From Anaerovibrio lipolyticus (GTDB lineage Bacteria > Bacillota > Negativicutes > Selenomonadales > Selenomonadaceae), in contig NZ_JADYTY010000004.1 of assembly GCF_021531495.1 (NCBI RefSeq), positions 37,718 to 101,717 of the forward strand: a stretch of DNA of 64,000 nt, given 5' to 3'. Positions 43,744-54,973 of the stretch are shown in pieces. How positions within the stretch are numbered: the stretch's first letter is position 1; every line of letters begins with the position of its first letter. The position numbers were made by a program, and so were the translations under genes. Under the pieces are notes generated by a model, which worked only from the letters and a program-made list of their open reading frames with translations, ran no database searches and was not told the origin of the DNA.

Positions 43744-46700
43744 ATGTCTGAGAATATTCCCTTTGCCCATCTACATGTACATACAGAGTACAGCCTTTTG
43801 GATGGAGCTAATAGAATCAAGCCTCTTGTGGCCAGAGTCAAGGAAATGGGCATGGAATATATTGCTATTACAGATCATGGCAATATGTTTGGCATTATGG
43901 ATTTTTACAAGACCTGCAAGGCAGAAGGGGTTAATCCTGTTATCGGCTGTGAGGTTTATGTAGCTCCTAGAGATAGACATGAGCAGTATGAGGTAGAGGG
44001 CACCAGATATTATCATTTGATTCTTTTGGCAGAGAATAATGAAGGGTATAAAAATCTGGTTCAGCTGGTGTCCAGAGCCAATACAGAGGGGATGTATTAC
44101 AAGCCAAGAGTGGACAAGGAGCTTTTGCGCAAGTATAGCAAGGGGTTAATCTGTCTAAGCGCCTGTATTGCCGGAGAGGTGCCGGCCTGGATAATTCGTG
44201 GGGATATGTACCGGGCGGAAAAGGCTCTTCAGGAATATCTGGAAATTTTTGGACCAGAGAATTATTTTATTGAAATTCAGAATCATGGTATGGCTGAGGA
44301 AAAAATTGCTATGGATGGCATTATTCCCTTGGCCAAGAAATACAATCTAGGCCTGGTAGCCACCAATGATGCTCATTATCTGAAAAAAGAGGATAGTGAG
44401 TTCCATGAGGTGCTGCTTTGTATTCAGACAGGTAAAAACTTGGATGATCCTAATAGAATGAAGTTTTCCAGTGATGATTATTATCTCAAATCACCAGAGG
44501 AAATGGCGGGAATTTTTCGTGAATATCCAGAGGCTATTGCCAATACTGTGAAGATAGCTTCCCGCTGTCATGTGGAATTTGATTTTGATCATCGTCATTT
44601 GCCATTGTTCCCTTTGCCAGAGGGTATGACAGATGAAATGTATCTGCGGAAGCTGTGTGAGGACAATCTGCCAGAAAAATATGATGTGATTACTCCAGAG
44701 GTAAAGCAGCGGTTGGAATACGAGCTAGGGGTTATTCACAGCATGGGCTTTGACAGCTATTTTTTGATTGTTTGGGATTTTATTAATTATGCCCGTAGTG
44801 TTAAGATTCCTGTAGGGCCGGGACGAGGCTCTGCTGCTGGCAGTATTGTGGCCTATGCTTTGGGAATAACAGATTTGGATCCCTTGGAATACGATTTGCT
44901 CTTTGAGCGTTTTCTTAATCCAGAGCGAGTTACCATGCCAGATATTGATATTGATTTTTGCTATGTACGGCGGGAAGAGGTTATAGAATACGTAAAGCGC
45001 CGTTATGGTGAGGACCATGTTAGCCAGATTATCACCTTTGGTACTTTAAAGGCCAAGAATGCAATTCGGGATGTGGCCAGAGCTATGGGTATGCCCTATG
45101 CAGAGGGAGATAGAGTAGCTAAGCTAATACCATCAGGTCCCAAGGTTACTCTAGAGGGAACCCTGAATACAGTGGAGTCCTTTCGGCAGTTATACAATGA
45201 GGATGCCAATGTGCAGCGGCTGGTGGATATGGCCAAGCGGGTGGAAGGATTGCGGCGGAACTGTGGCAAGCATGCGGCAGGAGTGGTAATAGCCCGCAAT
45301 CCCATTACGGATTATATGCCTGTAATGATTGCCGATGGCGCCTTGGTTACTCAGTTTGAAAAGGATTTGGTAGAGGAATTGGGCTTGTTGAAAATGGACT
45401 TTCTGGGCCTGCGCACTCTAACGGTTATGGATGATGCTGTAAAAAACATCAAAAAAACTCATAATATAGACATAGATTTGCGGAAAATTCCTCATAATGA
45501 TGCTAAGACCTGCGCCATGCTTTGTGACGGTGGTACCAGTGCTGTATTTCAGATGGAGTCAGCAGGTATGACTAGAATCATGCGGGATTTGAAGCCAGAG
45601 GGCTTTACGGATTTGATACCTTTGGTAGCTCTATATCGTCCAGGGCCTTTAGGCAGCGGCATGGTGGATGATTTTATTCAGGGCCGTCATGGGGAAAAGG
45701 AAGTGGTATATCTGCATCCTTTGTTGGAGCCTATTTTGAAGGAAACCTTTGGCGTGGTGCTGTATCAGGAGCAGGTTATGCAGATTGTGCAGGTATTGGC
45801 AGGCTTTAGCCTGGGCCAGGCGGATTTGCTGCGCCGTGCTATGGGTAAGAAAAAGGCAGCTATTCTAATGGCACAGAAGGAAAATTTTCTGAAGGGTACA
45901 GCAGAAAAAGGCATTGATGATGATTTGGCGGTGAGAATTTTTGACTTGCTGACTCATTTTGCTGATTATGGCTTTAACAAATCCCATAGTGCCGCTTACG
46001 CCTGGGTGGCTTGGCAGACAGCCTATTTGAAAGCTAATTATCCTGCGGAATTTATGGCAGCCATGCTGACCAGCATTATGGATAATACAGACAAGGTTAG
46101 CAGTTATATAGAGCAGTGCCGCCATATGGACATTGAGATATTGCCACCGGATATTAATGCCAGCCAGGTGACTTTCAGCGTAGATGGTGAAGCTATCAGA
46201 TTTGGTCTGGCGGCTATTAAGAATGTAGGAGAGGGTGCCCTGTCTGTAATGGTAACAGAACGGGAGAAAAATGGCGAATTTACCTCTCTTATGGATTTTT
46301 GCACCAGAGTGGATATGCATGCCATTAATAAAAGGCATATAGAGAATTTTATTCGCTGTGGCTGTTTTGATTCCTTGGGCTATCGTCGTTCCCAGCTTTT
46401 GCAGGCAGCGCCCCGGATTATAGATGCAGCTGCGGCTGTGCAGAAGGAGCAGGCCACAGGTCAGCTGGGACTTTTTGGGGAAGAGGAAGTACAGGAGGCG
46501 GCAGAAATCAAGCTGCCGGATATTCCGGAAGTCTCTAAGGATATATTGCTGGCTTGGGAAAAGGAAATAACCGGCTTTTACATTACTGGTCATCCTCTGG
46601 ATAAATATCGGGATAAAATATCTGGTCTTACACCTATCAGCCAGGTGGTGGATGGCCAGGTGCCAGATAAAAAGAAAATCAAGCTGGCAGGTACTATCCG

Positions 46701-47157
46701 GGAATGTGTCCGCCGCACTACTAAAAAGGGAGATATGATGTGCTTCCTGCGGCTGGAGGACTATAGCCACAACATTCGGGTGGTGGTATTCCCCAAGGTA
46801 TTTTATGCCTCTATGCACAATACGGAGCCTGATACAGCTGTGGTTATTATAGGCCGAGTGGATTTTAGCGATGATGAGCGGGACAAAATTCAGTTGGTAG
46901 CCGATAGTATTATTCCTATGGAGGAATATATGCCGGATTACTATATTGCTCTGCGGCCAGAGCAGGAAAAACCGGAAATCTATCAGGCTTTGCAGGAAAT
47001 CTTCCAGCAGCATCATGGTAATTGTGTGGTTTATATTTATTATTATGGTACAAAAAAGCTGACCATGAATGAAAAAAAATATTGGTTGGATGGTTCTCAG
47101 GAAGCCGTGGACAAAATAAAGAAATTGCTGGGGGAAGATAATATCCGGCAAAGGTAA
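43744..47157 (+). CDS. dnaE: DNA polymerase III alpha subunit
   Basis: A 1137-residue replicative polymerase. The order is: PHP domain (residues 1-280, HLHVHTEYSLLDGA), polymerase core with GPGRGSAAGSIVAY near residue 357 and catalytic PDIDIDF near 399, beta-clamp and HhH region near 800, and a C-terminal OB fold (about 975-1045). ATG 43744 has GGAGGAGG 9 bases upstream; the longer frame runs back into the tRNA-Met gene and is not used. PHP metal residues look complete, so the domain may be an active exonuclease. Confidence 0.96.
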   Translation: MSENIPFAHLHVHTEYSLLDGANRIKPLVARVKEMGMEYIAITDHGNMFGIMDFYKTCKAEGVNPVIGCEVYVAPRDRHEQYEVEGTRYYHLILLAENNEGYKNLVQLVSRANTEGMYYKPRVDKELLRKYSKGLICLSACIAGEVPAWIIRGDMYRAEKALQEYLEIFGPENYFIEIQNHGMAEEKIAMDGIIPLAKKYNLGLVATNDAHYLKKEDSEFHEVLLCIQTGKNLDDPNRMKFSSDDYYLKSPEEMAGIFREYPEAIANTVKIASRCHVEFDFDHRHLPLFPLPEGMTDEMYLRKLCEDNLPEKYDVITPEVKQRLEYELGVIHSMGFDSYFLIVWDFINYARSVKIPVGPGRGSAAGSIVAYALGITDLDPLEYDLLFERFLNPERVTMPDIDIDFCYVRREEVIEYVKRRYGEDHVSQIITFGTLKAKNAIRDVARAMGMPYAEGDRVAKLIPSGPKVTLEGTLNTVESFRQLYNEDANVQRLVDMAKRVEGLRRNCGKHAAGVVIARNPITDYMPVMIADGALVTQFEKDLVEELGLLKMDFLGLRTLTVMDDAVKNIKKTHNIDIDLRKIPHNDAKTCAMLCDGGTSAVFQMESAGMTRIMRDLKPEGFTDLIPLVALYRPGPLGSGMVDDFIQGRHGEKEVVYLHPLLEPILKETFGVVLYQEQVMQIVQVLAGFSLGQADLLRRAMGKKKAAILMAQKENFLKGTAEKGIDDDLAVRIFDLLTHFADYGFNKSHSAAYAWVAWQTAYLKANYPAEFMAAMLTSIMDNTDKVSSYIEQCRHMDIEILPPDINASQVTFSVDGEAIRFGLAAIKNVGEGALSVMVTEREKNGEFTSLMDFCTRVDMHAINKRHIENFIRCGCFDSLGYRRSQLLQAAPRIIDAAAAVQKEQATGQLGLFGEEEVQEAAEIKLPDIPEVSKDILLAWEKEITGFYITGHPLDKYRDKISGLTPISQVVDGQVPDKKKIKLAGTIRECVRRTTKKGDMMCFLRLEDYSHNIRVVVFPKVFYASMHNTEPDTAVVIIGRVDFSDDERDKIQLVADSIIPMEEYMPDYYIALRPEQEKPEIYQALQEIFQQHHGNCVVYIYYYGTKKLTMNEKKYWLDGSQEAVDKIKKLLGEDNIRQR

Positions 47158-47191
47158 AAATAGAAGCTTTGCGGTATGGCAGGGTTCGCCA

Positions 47192-47220
47192 TTGAAAGAA
47201 AAGAAATTTTATGTTATCAT
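47192..47220 (+). promoter_or_regulatory. Promoter of the tgt operon
   Basis: TTGAAA (47192-47197) and TATCAT (47215-47220), 17-base spacer. Confidence 0.55.
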
Positions 47221-47257
47221 AGAACAGTTAAAGTATATGAAATTTAGATGAAAGTGA

Positions 47258-48400
<1,143 letters not shown>

Positions 48401-48412
48401 TGGGTAAATGCT

Positions 48413-48988
48413 ATGGATAAAAAAGCTATGCGACGTCAGGGCTTGGCTGGCAGACGGGGGTTAACAGCCAGTGACCGCCAGTTAAAGAGTAAATTAATAG
48501 CAGATAAATTGTGCCACAGTCAGTTGTTTCAGCAGGCAAAGGTTATCTTCTGCTATGTAGCCTCAGAGGATGAGGTACATACTCTGGAAATTCTCCAAAA
48601 AGCTATGGAGGATAAAAAGCTGCTGACTGTGCCTTATATTACAGATGCTGTTAAAGGCATGATGGAGGCAGCGGTTTTGGCTAAAATAGAAGCTCTGGTG
48701 CTGGGGATATATGGTATTCCCACGGTTCCAGAGTCTAGTAAGCGTTTTCTATCTGGAGATGCTATTGATTTGGTGATTGTGCCGGGAACGGCATTTGATA
48801 CAGCTGGTCATCGTATCGGCATGGGAGGCGGTTTCTATGATCGCTTTTTGCAGGATACCTCTGTGAGCAAGGTGGCTCTGGCCTATGAATGTCAGATTTT
48901 TGACAGCCTGCCTGTGGAGGAGCATGATCAGCAGGTAGATTATATATTTACCGAAAACAAAATTTATACAAGAGAGGATTTGAGGTAG
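48413..48988 (+). CDS. 5-formyltetrahydrofolate cyclo-ligase
   Basis: A 191-residue ATP-dependent enzyme that converts 5-formyl-THF to 5,10-methenyl-THF. The N-terminal KKAMRRQGLAGRR and the C-terminal GHRIGMGGGFYDRFL nucleotide motif are diagnostic. It rescues folate trapped as 5-formyl-THF, tying in with folD-fhs-metF. It occupies the place where yajC normally sits between tgt and secD; its stop is immediately followed by the secD start. Confidence 0.92.
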   Translation: MDKKAMRRQGLAGRRGLTASDRQLKSKLIADKLCHSQLFQQAKVIFCYVASEDEVHTLEILQKAMEDKKLLTVPYITDAVKGMMEAAVLAKIEALVLGIYGIPTVPESSKRFLSGDAIDLVIVPGTAFDTAGHRIGMGGGFYDRFLQDTSVSKVALAYECQIFDSLPVEEHDQQVDYIFTENKIYTREDLR

Positions 48989-50236
48989 TTGAGGAAAGAC
49001 AGTTTGCTGAAGCTTCTAGCAGCAGTTGTGATTATTGTTGCTGTATTCTTCACCTTTGTCAGCCCTCTGGCAATGTCCATCCGTCAGGGTTTGGACTTGC
49101 AGGGTGGTACTCATGTGGTGCTGGAGGCGGAGGATACGCCAGAGGCCACAGTTAATGAGGATGCTATGGAGCGCGTAGTACGCATTATGGAAAAGCGTGT
49201 TAACGAGCTGGGCTTGGCAGAGCCTATTGTACAGCGTCAGGGTGAACGCAGGATTATTATTGAGCTGCCAGGTATCAAGGACCCGGATAAGGCTATCCAG
49301 GTTATTGGTAAGACAGCTATGCTGGAGTTCAAAACCGAGGAAGGGGAAACCGTTCTTACCGGTACTGATTTGAAGGATGCTAGAGAGCAGACTGACCAGC
49401 AGGGACAGAATGTGGTAGGCTTGGAGTTCAGCCCAGAGGGAGCAGAGAAGTTTGCCACCCTTACCAGCCAGAATGTAGGCCGTACCATTGCTATTCTGTT
49501 GGATGGCGAGGTGCTGACTGCTCCTCGTGTCAATGAGGCTATTACTGGCGGTAAGGCTGTTATTACTGGTAACAAGACCTTGGAGGAGGCTCATAATCTA
49601 GCTATTCTTCTGAGAAGTGGTTCCCTGCCTGTTAAGGTTAATATTATTGAGACTCGCACTGTAGGACCTACCCTTGGTCAGGATTCCAAGGATAAATCTG
49701 TCTTTGCCTTTACTATCGGCCTTGGTGCAGTAGTGCTGTTTATGGCTCTGTTCTATCGCCTTTCCGGTGTTGTGGCTGATATTAGCTTGATGGCTTACGT
49801 TGTTATTCTGTTATTTGTATTGAAGCTTTTAGATGCTACCTTGACCTTGCCAGGTGTAGCAGGTATTATCCTGTCTATTGGTATGGCGGTAGATGCCAAC
49901 GTATTGATATTTGAGCATTTCAAGGAGGAGTACCTTAGCGGTAAGACCTTGCGTCTGTCTATGGATGCAGGCTTCTCCCGAGCTTTTACCACTATTTTTG
50001 ACTCCAATATAACCACTATCATTGCTTCTGCAGTGCTGTTCTGCTTTGGTACAGGCAGTATTCGTGGTTTTGCTATTACCTTGGGTCTTGGTGTTATTAT
50101 ATCCATGTTTACTGCTATTACCTTGACTCAGTTCATGACCAAGAATCTGATTGCAGCCAATGTAATCAAGAATCCGTGGGTATATGGTATCAATAAGAAG
50201 CCACAGGCAGAGAAAGAGGTGAAGCAGCTTGGCTAA
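48989..50236 (+). CDS. secD: Protein translocase subunit SecD
   Basis: A 415-residue inner-membrane protein of the RND superfamily with six helices, one at the N-terminus and five in the C-terminal half, and a large periplasmic loop. GLDLQGGTHVVLEAE and the C-terminal SIGMAVDANVLIFEHFKEE are hallmarks. With SecF it uses the proton gradient to finish protein export. TTG 48989 directly follows the previous stop, with a GAGG site upstream. Confidence 0.95.
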   Translation: MRKDSLLKLLAAVVIIVAVFFTFVSPLAMSIRQGLDLQGGTHVVLEAEDTPEATVNEDAMERVVRIMEKRVNELGLAEPIVQRQGERRIIIELPGIKDPDKAIQVIGKTAMLEFKTEEGETVLTGTDLKDAREQTDQQGQNVVGLEFSPEGAEKFATLTSQNVGRTIAILLDGEVLTAPRVNEAITGGKAVITGNKTLEEAHNLAILLRSGSLPVKVNIIETRTVGPTLGQDSKDKSVFAFTIGLGAVVLFMALFYRLSGVVADISLMAYVVILLFVLKLLDATLTLPGVAGIILSIGMAVDANVLIFEHFKEEYLSGKTLRLSMDAGFSRAFTTIFDSNITTIIASAVLFCFGTGSIRGFAITLGLGVIISMFTAITLTQFMTKNLIAANVIKNPWVYGINKKPQAEKEVKQLG

Positions 50237-51155
50237 GATGAAGGTACAGCAGAATCTGCCCAAGATTCGCTTTGATATACTGAAGCGTTCTAAGCTTTGG
50301 TTTGCTATTTCCCTGCTGATTATTATCCCTGGTATTTTCTGCATGTTTACCAAGGGCTTTAACTTTGGTATTGATTTTACAGGCGGTACCATTATTGAAA
50401 TGGAGTTCCAGCAGGAAGTTACCCTGCCTCAGGTTCGTGATGTATTGCGAGAATACAATCTTGATAATGCTACTATTCAGCTGTCTGGTGATGTTAGCAA
50501 TGTAGAGGCATCCAAGGATGTAATGATTCGTACTATGGATCTGGAGGAGAATGAACGCAAGGCTGTTATGGCCAGCCTGAAGGATGAGATTGGCGATTAT
50601 ACTGTTCTCCGTGAGGAAAAGGTTGGTGCCACTATTGGCGGCGAGCTGATAACTGATGCTTTGATGGCCACAGTTATTTCCTGGATTTTGATTATTCTCT
50701 ACGTATCCTATCGCTTTGAATGGCGTTTTGGTATAGCTGCTATTCTGACCTTGATACATGATGTATTGATTGTTTTGTCAGTGTTCTCCTTCCTGCAGAA
50801 GCAGGTGGATTCCAGCTTTGTGGCAGCGATTTTGACCATTATCGGTTATTCCATCAACGATACTATTGTTATATTTGACCGTATTCGAGAGAATCAGCGC
50901 CTTCACTTCAAGAGAGGCGGAGATTTGAACGAGCTGGCTAATAGAAGTATCTATCAGACTCTTACCCGTTCTTTGTACACAGTATTTACCGTATTGTTTA
51001 CAACCTTTGCTTTGTACTTCTTCGGGGGAGATACCACCAAGGATTTCTCCTTCGCTTTGCTGATAGGTTTCTTCAGTGGTTCTTATTCTTCCATCTTTAT
51101 AGCCAGCCCATTGTGGGTTGTTTTGAAGAACAGGTTCCCTGCCAAAAAGATTTAA
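50229..51155 (+). CDS. secF: Protein translocase subunit SecF
   Basis: A 308-residue partner of SecD with six helices. GIDFTGGTIIEMEF, YSINDTIVIFDRIREN and the Asp residues of the proton path are present. TTG 50229 is 6 bases after GAGGTGA and overlaps the secD end by 8 bases; ATG 50238 is an alternative with worse spacing. A terminator follows. Confidence 0.94.
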   Translation: MAKMKVQQNLPKIRFDILKRSKLWFAISLLIIIPGIFCMFTKGFNFGIDFTGGTIIEMEFQQEVTLPQVRDVLREYNLDNATIQLSGDVSNVEASKDVMIRTMDLEENERKAVMASLKDEIGDYTVLREEKVGATIGGELITDALMATVISWILIILYVSYRFEWRFGIAAILTLIHDVLIVLSVFSFLQKQVDSSFVAAILTIIGYSINDTIVIFDRIRENQRLHFKRGGDLNELANRSIYQTLTRSLYTVFTVLFTTFALYFFGGDTTKDFSFALLIGFFSGSYSSIFIASPLWVVLKNRFPAKKI

Positions 51156-51167
51156 TTCAATTTATAG

Positions 51168-51205
51168 ATAGCGGACAGGCTTCGGCCTATCCGCTATTTT
51201 TTTAT
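51168..51205 (+). terminator. Terminator after secF
   Basis: ATAGCGGA and AGGC pair with GCCT and TCCGCTAT around TTCG, followed by seven T. Confidence 0.93.
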
Positions 51206-51226
51206 CTTTTATCAGAGAAAAAATTT

Positions 51227-51235
51227 TGCTATAAT
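51227..51235 (+). promoter_or_regulatory. Extended -10 promoter of the nitroreductase operon
   Basis: TGC followed by TATAAT (51230-51235), no clear -35. Confidence 0.5.
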
Positions 51236-51295
51236 ATATATGTGACAAAATTAGTATGTTATGTGCGTTTTTTATAAAGTAAGGCGGGGTAGGCT

Positions 51296-52048
51296 ATGGA
51301 TATGGAATTATTCCACAAATTTAGAGAAAATGGGTTGGTCAAAAACAATTTGCATACAGCAAAGGTGAAGCATCTAGGTGCTCCCCCTATTCAGAAGCCA
51401 TATCCTCCCGAGGCACAGCTGATTCCGTTGCCGGAACCGGATTTTTTGGAGGATCATCAGGTAAGCTTTTTGGAGCTGATGGAGCTTAGGTCTACGGTGC
51501 GGGAATATAGCCCAGAGCCATTGACTATGAAGGAATTAAGCTATCTACTCTGGTGTACCCAGGGAGTAAAAATGATTATGCAGGGTGGTGCTACCAAGCG
51601 AACTGTGCCTTCTGCTGGTGCTCGCAATGCCTTTGAAACCTATCTTTATATTGACAAGGTGGAGGGGCTGGAACCTGGTTTATATCGTTTTTTGGCCCTT
51701 GAGCACGCCTTGCTGCCTATAGAGCTGGGGCCACAGGTAAAGGAAAAGCTGGCTACTGGATTTAACAAGGTGAATATGTATAATCAGTCTGCCGTTACCT
51801 TTATTTGGGCAGCAGTGCTGGAGCGTATGGAATATGCTTTTGGAGGCAGAGCCTTGCAGTATTTGTATATAGATGCAGGCCATGTGTGTCAGAACCTTTA
51901 TCTGGCAGGCTATACCATTGATGTGGGTACTTGCGCTATTGGGCATTTTAATGATGTAGAGATAAATAATCTGTTAGGGCTGGATGGAGATAAGGAATTT
52001 GTGGTCTATGCAGCTCATACAGGAAAAAATAAATATAGATTAGGGTGA
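51296..52048 (+). CDS. Nitroreductase-fold dehydrogenase (SagB/ThcOx-like)
   Basis: A 250-residue FMN-binding protein. LRSTVREYSPEPLTMKELSY is the nitroreductase FMN motif; TVPSAGARNAFETYLYI and CQNLYLAGYTIDVGTCAIG complete the fold. This subgroup is named after SagB-type dehydrogenases but the gene stands apart from any peptide-modification cluster, so its substrate is unknown. The C-terminus ends 6 bases before the EIIA-like gene, which suggests co-expression. Confidence 0.85.
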   Translation: MDMELFHKFRENGLVKNNLHTAKVKHLGAPPIQKPYPPEAQLIPLPEPDFLEDHQVSFLELMELRSTVREYSPEPLTMKELSYLLWCTQGVKMIMQGGATKRTVPSAGARNAFETYLYIDKVEGLEPGLYRFLALEHALLPIELGPQVKEKLATGFNKVNMYNQSAVTFIWAAVLERMEYAFGGRALQYLYIDAGHVCQNLYLAGYTIDVGTCAIGHFNDVEINNLLGLDGDKEFVVYAAHTGKNKYRLG

Positions 52049-52054
52049 AGGATT

Positions 52055-52768
52055 ATGGGGGACAATCGTTACAGTAGTTCTATATTTGCACCAATGACTG
52101 GCAGCGTTGTAGATTTGAGTCAGGTACCTGATCCCATTTATGCAGAGCGAATGATGGGAGATGGCGTAGCCATTGTGCCAGAGGATGGAACCATGTTCAG
52201 TCCAGTTAATGGCTATGTAAGCGTGGTAGCTGAGGATAAGCATGCCTTTGGCTTCACTACAGATGATGGATTGGAGATCCTAATGCATCTGGGGGTTGAT
52301 AGTAAAATGCAGAAGGATTGCTGTGCTGTTCATGTCAAGGTAAATGACAGAGTTCAGGCCGGAGATATGATTGCAGAATTTAATATGGCAGAGCTGAAAA
52401 AAAGGGATATTAATCCAATTATGGCGATTATTATCTGCGGTGGACTGGAGGGCAAAAAAATAGAGCCTGCCAGTGGGCATGTACAGGCTGGTTCCGGAGC
52501 GGTTATGACTGTTATTGATCTGGAGGCCTTGGAAAGATATGAGGCTAGCCAAAAGGAACAAAATATAGCTGGCAATGCCAATGAAGAGACAAGGAAAACT
52601 GCCTCAGATAAGCCTGTCAAAAAGTCATCTGCCGCATCGGCGGAAAGTGATGCTATGGATTTTTTGAAGGATAAAGGCAATTGGCCTAAGCTCATTGGTG
52701 GTTTCGTGGCTTTGACAGCCCTGATGGTGGTAATTTTTGTCAGCATCGCCATGTTTATCGGTCACTAG
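52055..52768 (+). CDS. EIIA-Glc domain protein with C-terminal membrane anchor
   Basis: A 237-residue protein. Residues 1-160 form a PTS EIIA-Glc (Crr-like) domain: SPVNGYVSVVAEDKHAFGF carries the supporting His and EILMHLGVDS the phosphorylated His; both are intact. A charged, disordered linker (about 165-205) leads to a hydrophobic helix, LIGGFVALTALMVVIFVSI, at the C-terminus. I know no standard EIIA-Glc with such an anchor; Crr is soluble and EIIABC fusions join other PTS domains. No PTS sugar gene is adjacent. It may bring phospho-signalling to the membrane; function inferred only. Confidence 0.8.
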   Translation: MGDNRYSSSIFAPMTGSVVDLSQVPDPIYAERMMGDGVAIVPEDGTMFSPVNGYVSVVAEDKHAFGFTTDDGLEILMHLGVDSKMQKDCCAVHVKVNDRVQAGDMIAEFNMAELKKRDINPIMAIIICGGLEGKKIEPASGHVQAGSGAVMTVIDLEALERYEASQKEQNIAGNANEETRKTASDKPVKKSSAASAESDAMDFLKDKGNWPKLIGGFVALTALMVVIFVSIAMFIGH

Positions 52769-52782
52769 GAGATTTTTTGCAT

Positions 52783-54873
52783 ATGGATTTGACAGAACCA
52801 ATAGATATATTGAAGGGTGTAGGCCCCAGAAAGCTGCAGCAGTTGCAGCATATGGGAATCTGCACCCTCTTTGACCTGCTTACATATTTTCCTCGCAGCT
52901 ATGAAGATCAAAGCGTGGTTACGGCTATAGCCAATCTACAGGCTGGGGAAACTGCTACTGTATCAGGAGTGATTACAGGGATTCAGGAACGGCAGGCAGC
53001 ACGACGGCGCATGACTATTTTAACTGCCTTTATTTCGGATGGTACAGGGTATTTGCAAATTACCTGGTTTAATCAGAAATTTCTTAAGGACAAGCTGAAG
53101 GTAGGCAGTAGGATTTTTGCTACAGGCAAAATTACCTATGCCTATGGCGGGCAGGGCAGTTTTGCCATGAGTCAGCTTTCTTCTTGGGAAATTCTTGCTG
53201 AGGAGGATGGAACAGAGGACAAATGTGGTATTTTGCCTGTATATAGCATCACGGATAAAATAAATCAAAAATTCATGCGGCAGCTTACGACTCAACTGTT
53301 GGAGGGAATGGCAGATAATTCTCAGGAAGATAGTTGGGAACTGCCAGAGGTAATTCCTGCAGATATTTGTCAGCAATATCATTTACTGGAGCGAAATCAG
53401 GCCGTTAGACAGGTTCATTATCCTACCAATGCCCAGACTTTAAGGCAGGCCAGATATCGGCTGGCTTTTGAGGAGCTGTATTTAATACAATGTGGCCTGC
53501 TGCTGTTAAAAAAACAAAGTCAGGAGCAGAGACAGGGTATCTGTCATCGTGTTAATGGCTATTTGGTAAGACAGCTGTTTCAGGCTTTGCCTTTTCAGCT
53601 AACTAATGACCAGCAAAAGGTTTGGCAGGATATTTGCAATGATATGGAGAGCTATGTGCCTATGCGAAGATTGCTGCAGGGTGATGTAGGCTCTGGTAAA
53701 ACAGTGGTGGCTATGCTGGCATTGGTAAAAACTGTGGAAAATGGTTTTCAGGGGGTTTTAATGGCTCCTACAGAAATACTGGCTCATCAGCACTATGAGG
53801 ATTTTTGCCACCTGCTGGAGCCATTGGGGGTAAGAGTGGCCCTTTTATCCGGTCGGCTTAGTATAGGTAAGCGCCGGGGAATTTACGAAAAGCTGGCTAA
53901 GCATGAAATTGATATTGTAATTGGTACCCATGCCCTGATTCAGGATGAGGTGCAGTTTGCTGCCTTGGGCTTGGCCATTACAGATGAACAGCATCGCTTC
54001 GGTATTAATCAAAGAGCCTTGCTGGAACAAAAGGGAGATGCTCTGCCTGATGTGCTGGTTATGACGGCTACTCCTATACCTCGAACCTTGACACTAACTG
54101 TATATGGGGATTTGGATGTATCAATGATTCATCAGCTGCCGCCGGGGCGAAAACCCATTCGTACCTTTGTCCGGGGGGAGGATAGGAGAGAACTTATCTA
54201 CAAATTTGTGCTGGAAGAAATTGCCAAGGGACGGCAGGCCTATGTGGTGTGTCCTTTGATTGAATCCAAGGAGGAAAGTAGATTGTCCTCAGCTCAGGAT
54301 GTGTACGAGGAATTGTCCCAGGGAATATTTGCAGGTATTTCCTGCGGTCTGGTTCATGGCAAGTTGAAGCAGAAGGAAAAGGAAGCCATTATGGAGGAGT
54401 TTTATCAAGGGAAGATAAAGCTCTTGGTGGCTACCACAGTTATTGAGGTGGGCGTTAATGTGCCTAATGCCAGTATTATGGTGGTGGAGCATGCCCAGCA
54501 ATTTGGTTTGTCTCAGCTACATCAGCTACGAGGACGTATTGGACGAGGAGAATATGCTTCCTATTGTATTCTGGTATCAGATGGGAAAACAGAAAATGCC
54601 CGCCGCAGAATGGAGATTATGGAGAGCACTACCGACGGTTTTGTTTTGGCTGAGGAGGATTTGAAGCTGAGAGGACCAGGACAGTTCTTTGGCTCTATGC
54701 AGCATGGCTTGCCGGATTTGAAAATGGCTGATGTGGAGCGGGATATAGATATTTTGCTGCAGGCTAGAAGGGCAGCCCTGGAATCTGTGGATAGGCCGGA
54801 ATATATGAGCAGGGTTTTGCCAGCTCTGCGGCTGCAATATCAGGAGCAGTTTATGAATATCATGGAAAATTAA
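52783..54873 (+). CDS. recG: ATP-dependent DNA helicase RecG
   Basis: A 696-residue monomeric helicase that remodels stalled replication forks and branch points. An N-terminal wedge/OB domain (about residues 60-160) is followed by Walker A GDVGSGKT, the DExH box ITDEQHRFG, TATPIPRTL and QLRGRIGRG. ATG 52783 has AGGAGAT upstream; TTG 52777 is too close. It may be co-transcribed with the EIIA-like gene 15 bases before. Confidence 0.96.
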   Translation: MDLTEPIDILKGVGPRKLQQLQHMGICTLFDLLTYFPRSYEDQSVVTAIANLQAGETATVSGVITGIQERQAARRRMTILTAFISDGTGYLQITWFNQKFLKDKLKVGSRIFATGKITYAYGGQGSFAMSQLSSWEILAEEDGTEDKCGILPVYSITDKINQKFMRQLTTQLLEGMADNSQEDSWELPEVIPADICQQYHLLERNQAVRQVHYPTNAQTLRQARYRLAFEELYLIQCGLLLLKKQSQEQRQGICHRVNGYLVRQLFQALPFQLTNDQQKVWQDICNDMESYVPMRRLLQGDVGSGKTVVAMLALVKTVENGFQGVLMAPTEILAHQHYEDFCHLLEPLGVRVALLSGRLSIGKRRGIYEKLAKHEIDIVIGTHALIQDEVQFAALGLAITDEQHRFGINQRALLEQKGDALPDVLVMTATPIPRTLTLTVYGDLDVSMIHQLPPGRKPIRTFVRGEDRRELIYKFVLEEIAKGRQAYVVCPLIESKEESRLSSAQDVYEELSQGIFAGISCGLVHGKLKQKEKEAIMEEFYQGKIKLLVATTVIEVGVNVPNASIMVVEHAQQFGLSQLHQLRGRIGRGEYASYCILVSDGKTENARRRMEIMESTTDGFVLAEEDLKLRGPGQFFGSMQHGLPDLKMADVERDIDILLQARRAALESVDRPEYMSRVLPALRLQYQEQFMNIMEN

Positions 54874-54902
54874 TTTTAACGCTTTATTTTGTGAAAGTAG
54901 TA

Positions 54903-54911
54903 TGCTATAAT
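54903..54911 (+). promoter_or_regulatory. Extended -10 promoter of yerC-hisZ
   Basis: TGC then TATAAT (54906-54911); no clear -35. Confidence 0.5.
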
Positions 54912-54973
54912 ATATTTTGTTGATTTTCGTAATGTAAAGCATGAAAGTAATGGAGATATGGGAGGTGGCTTAG

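Noticed and set aside
45865..47151. A 428-codon open frame opposite the 3' part of dnaE
   Set aside because: Antisense shadow without recognisable motifs or a start signal.
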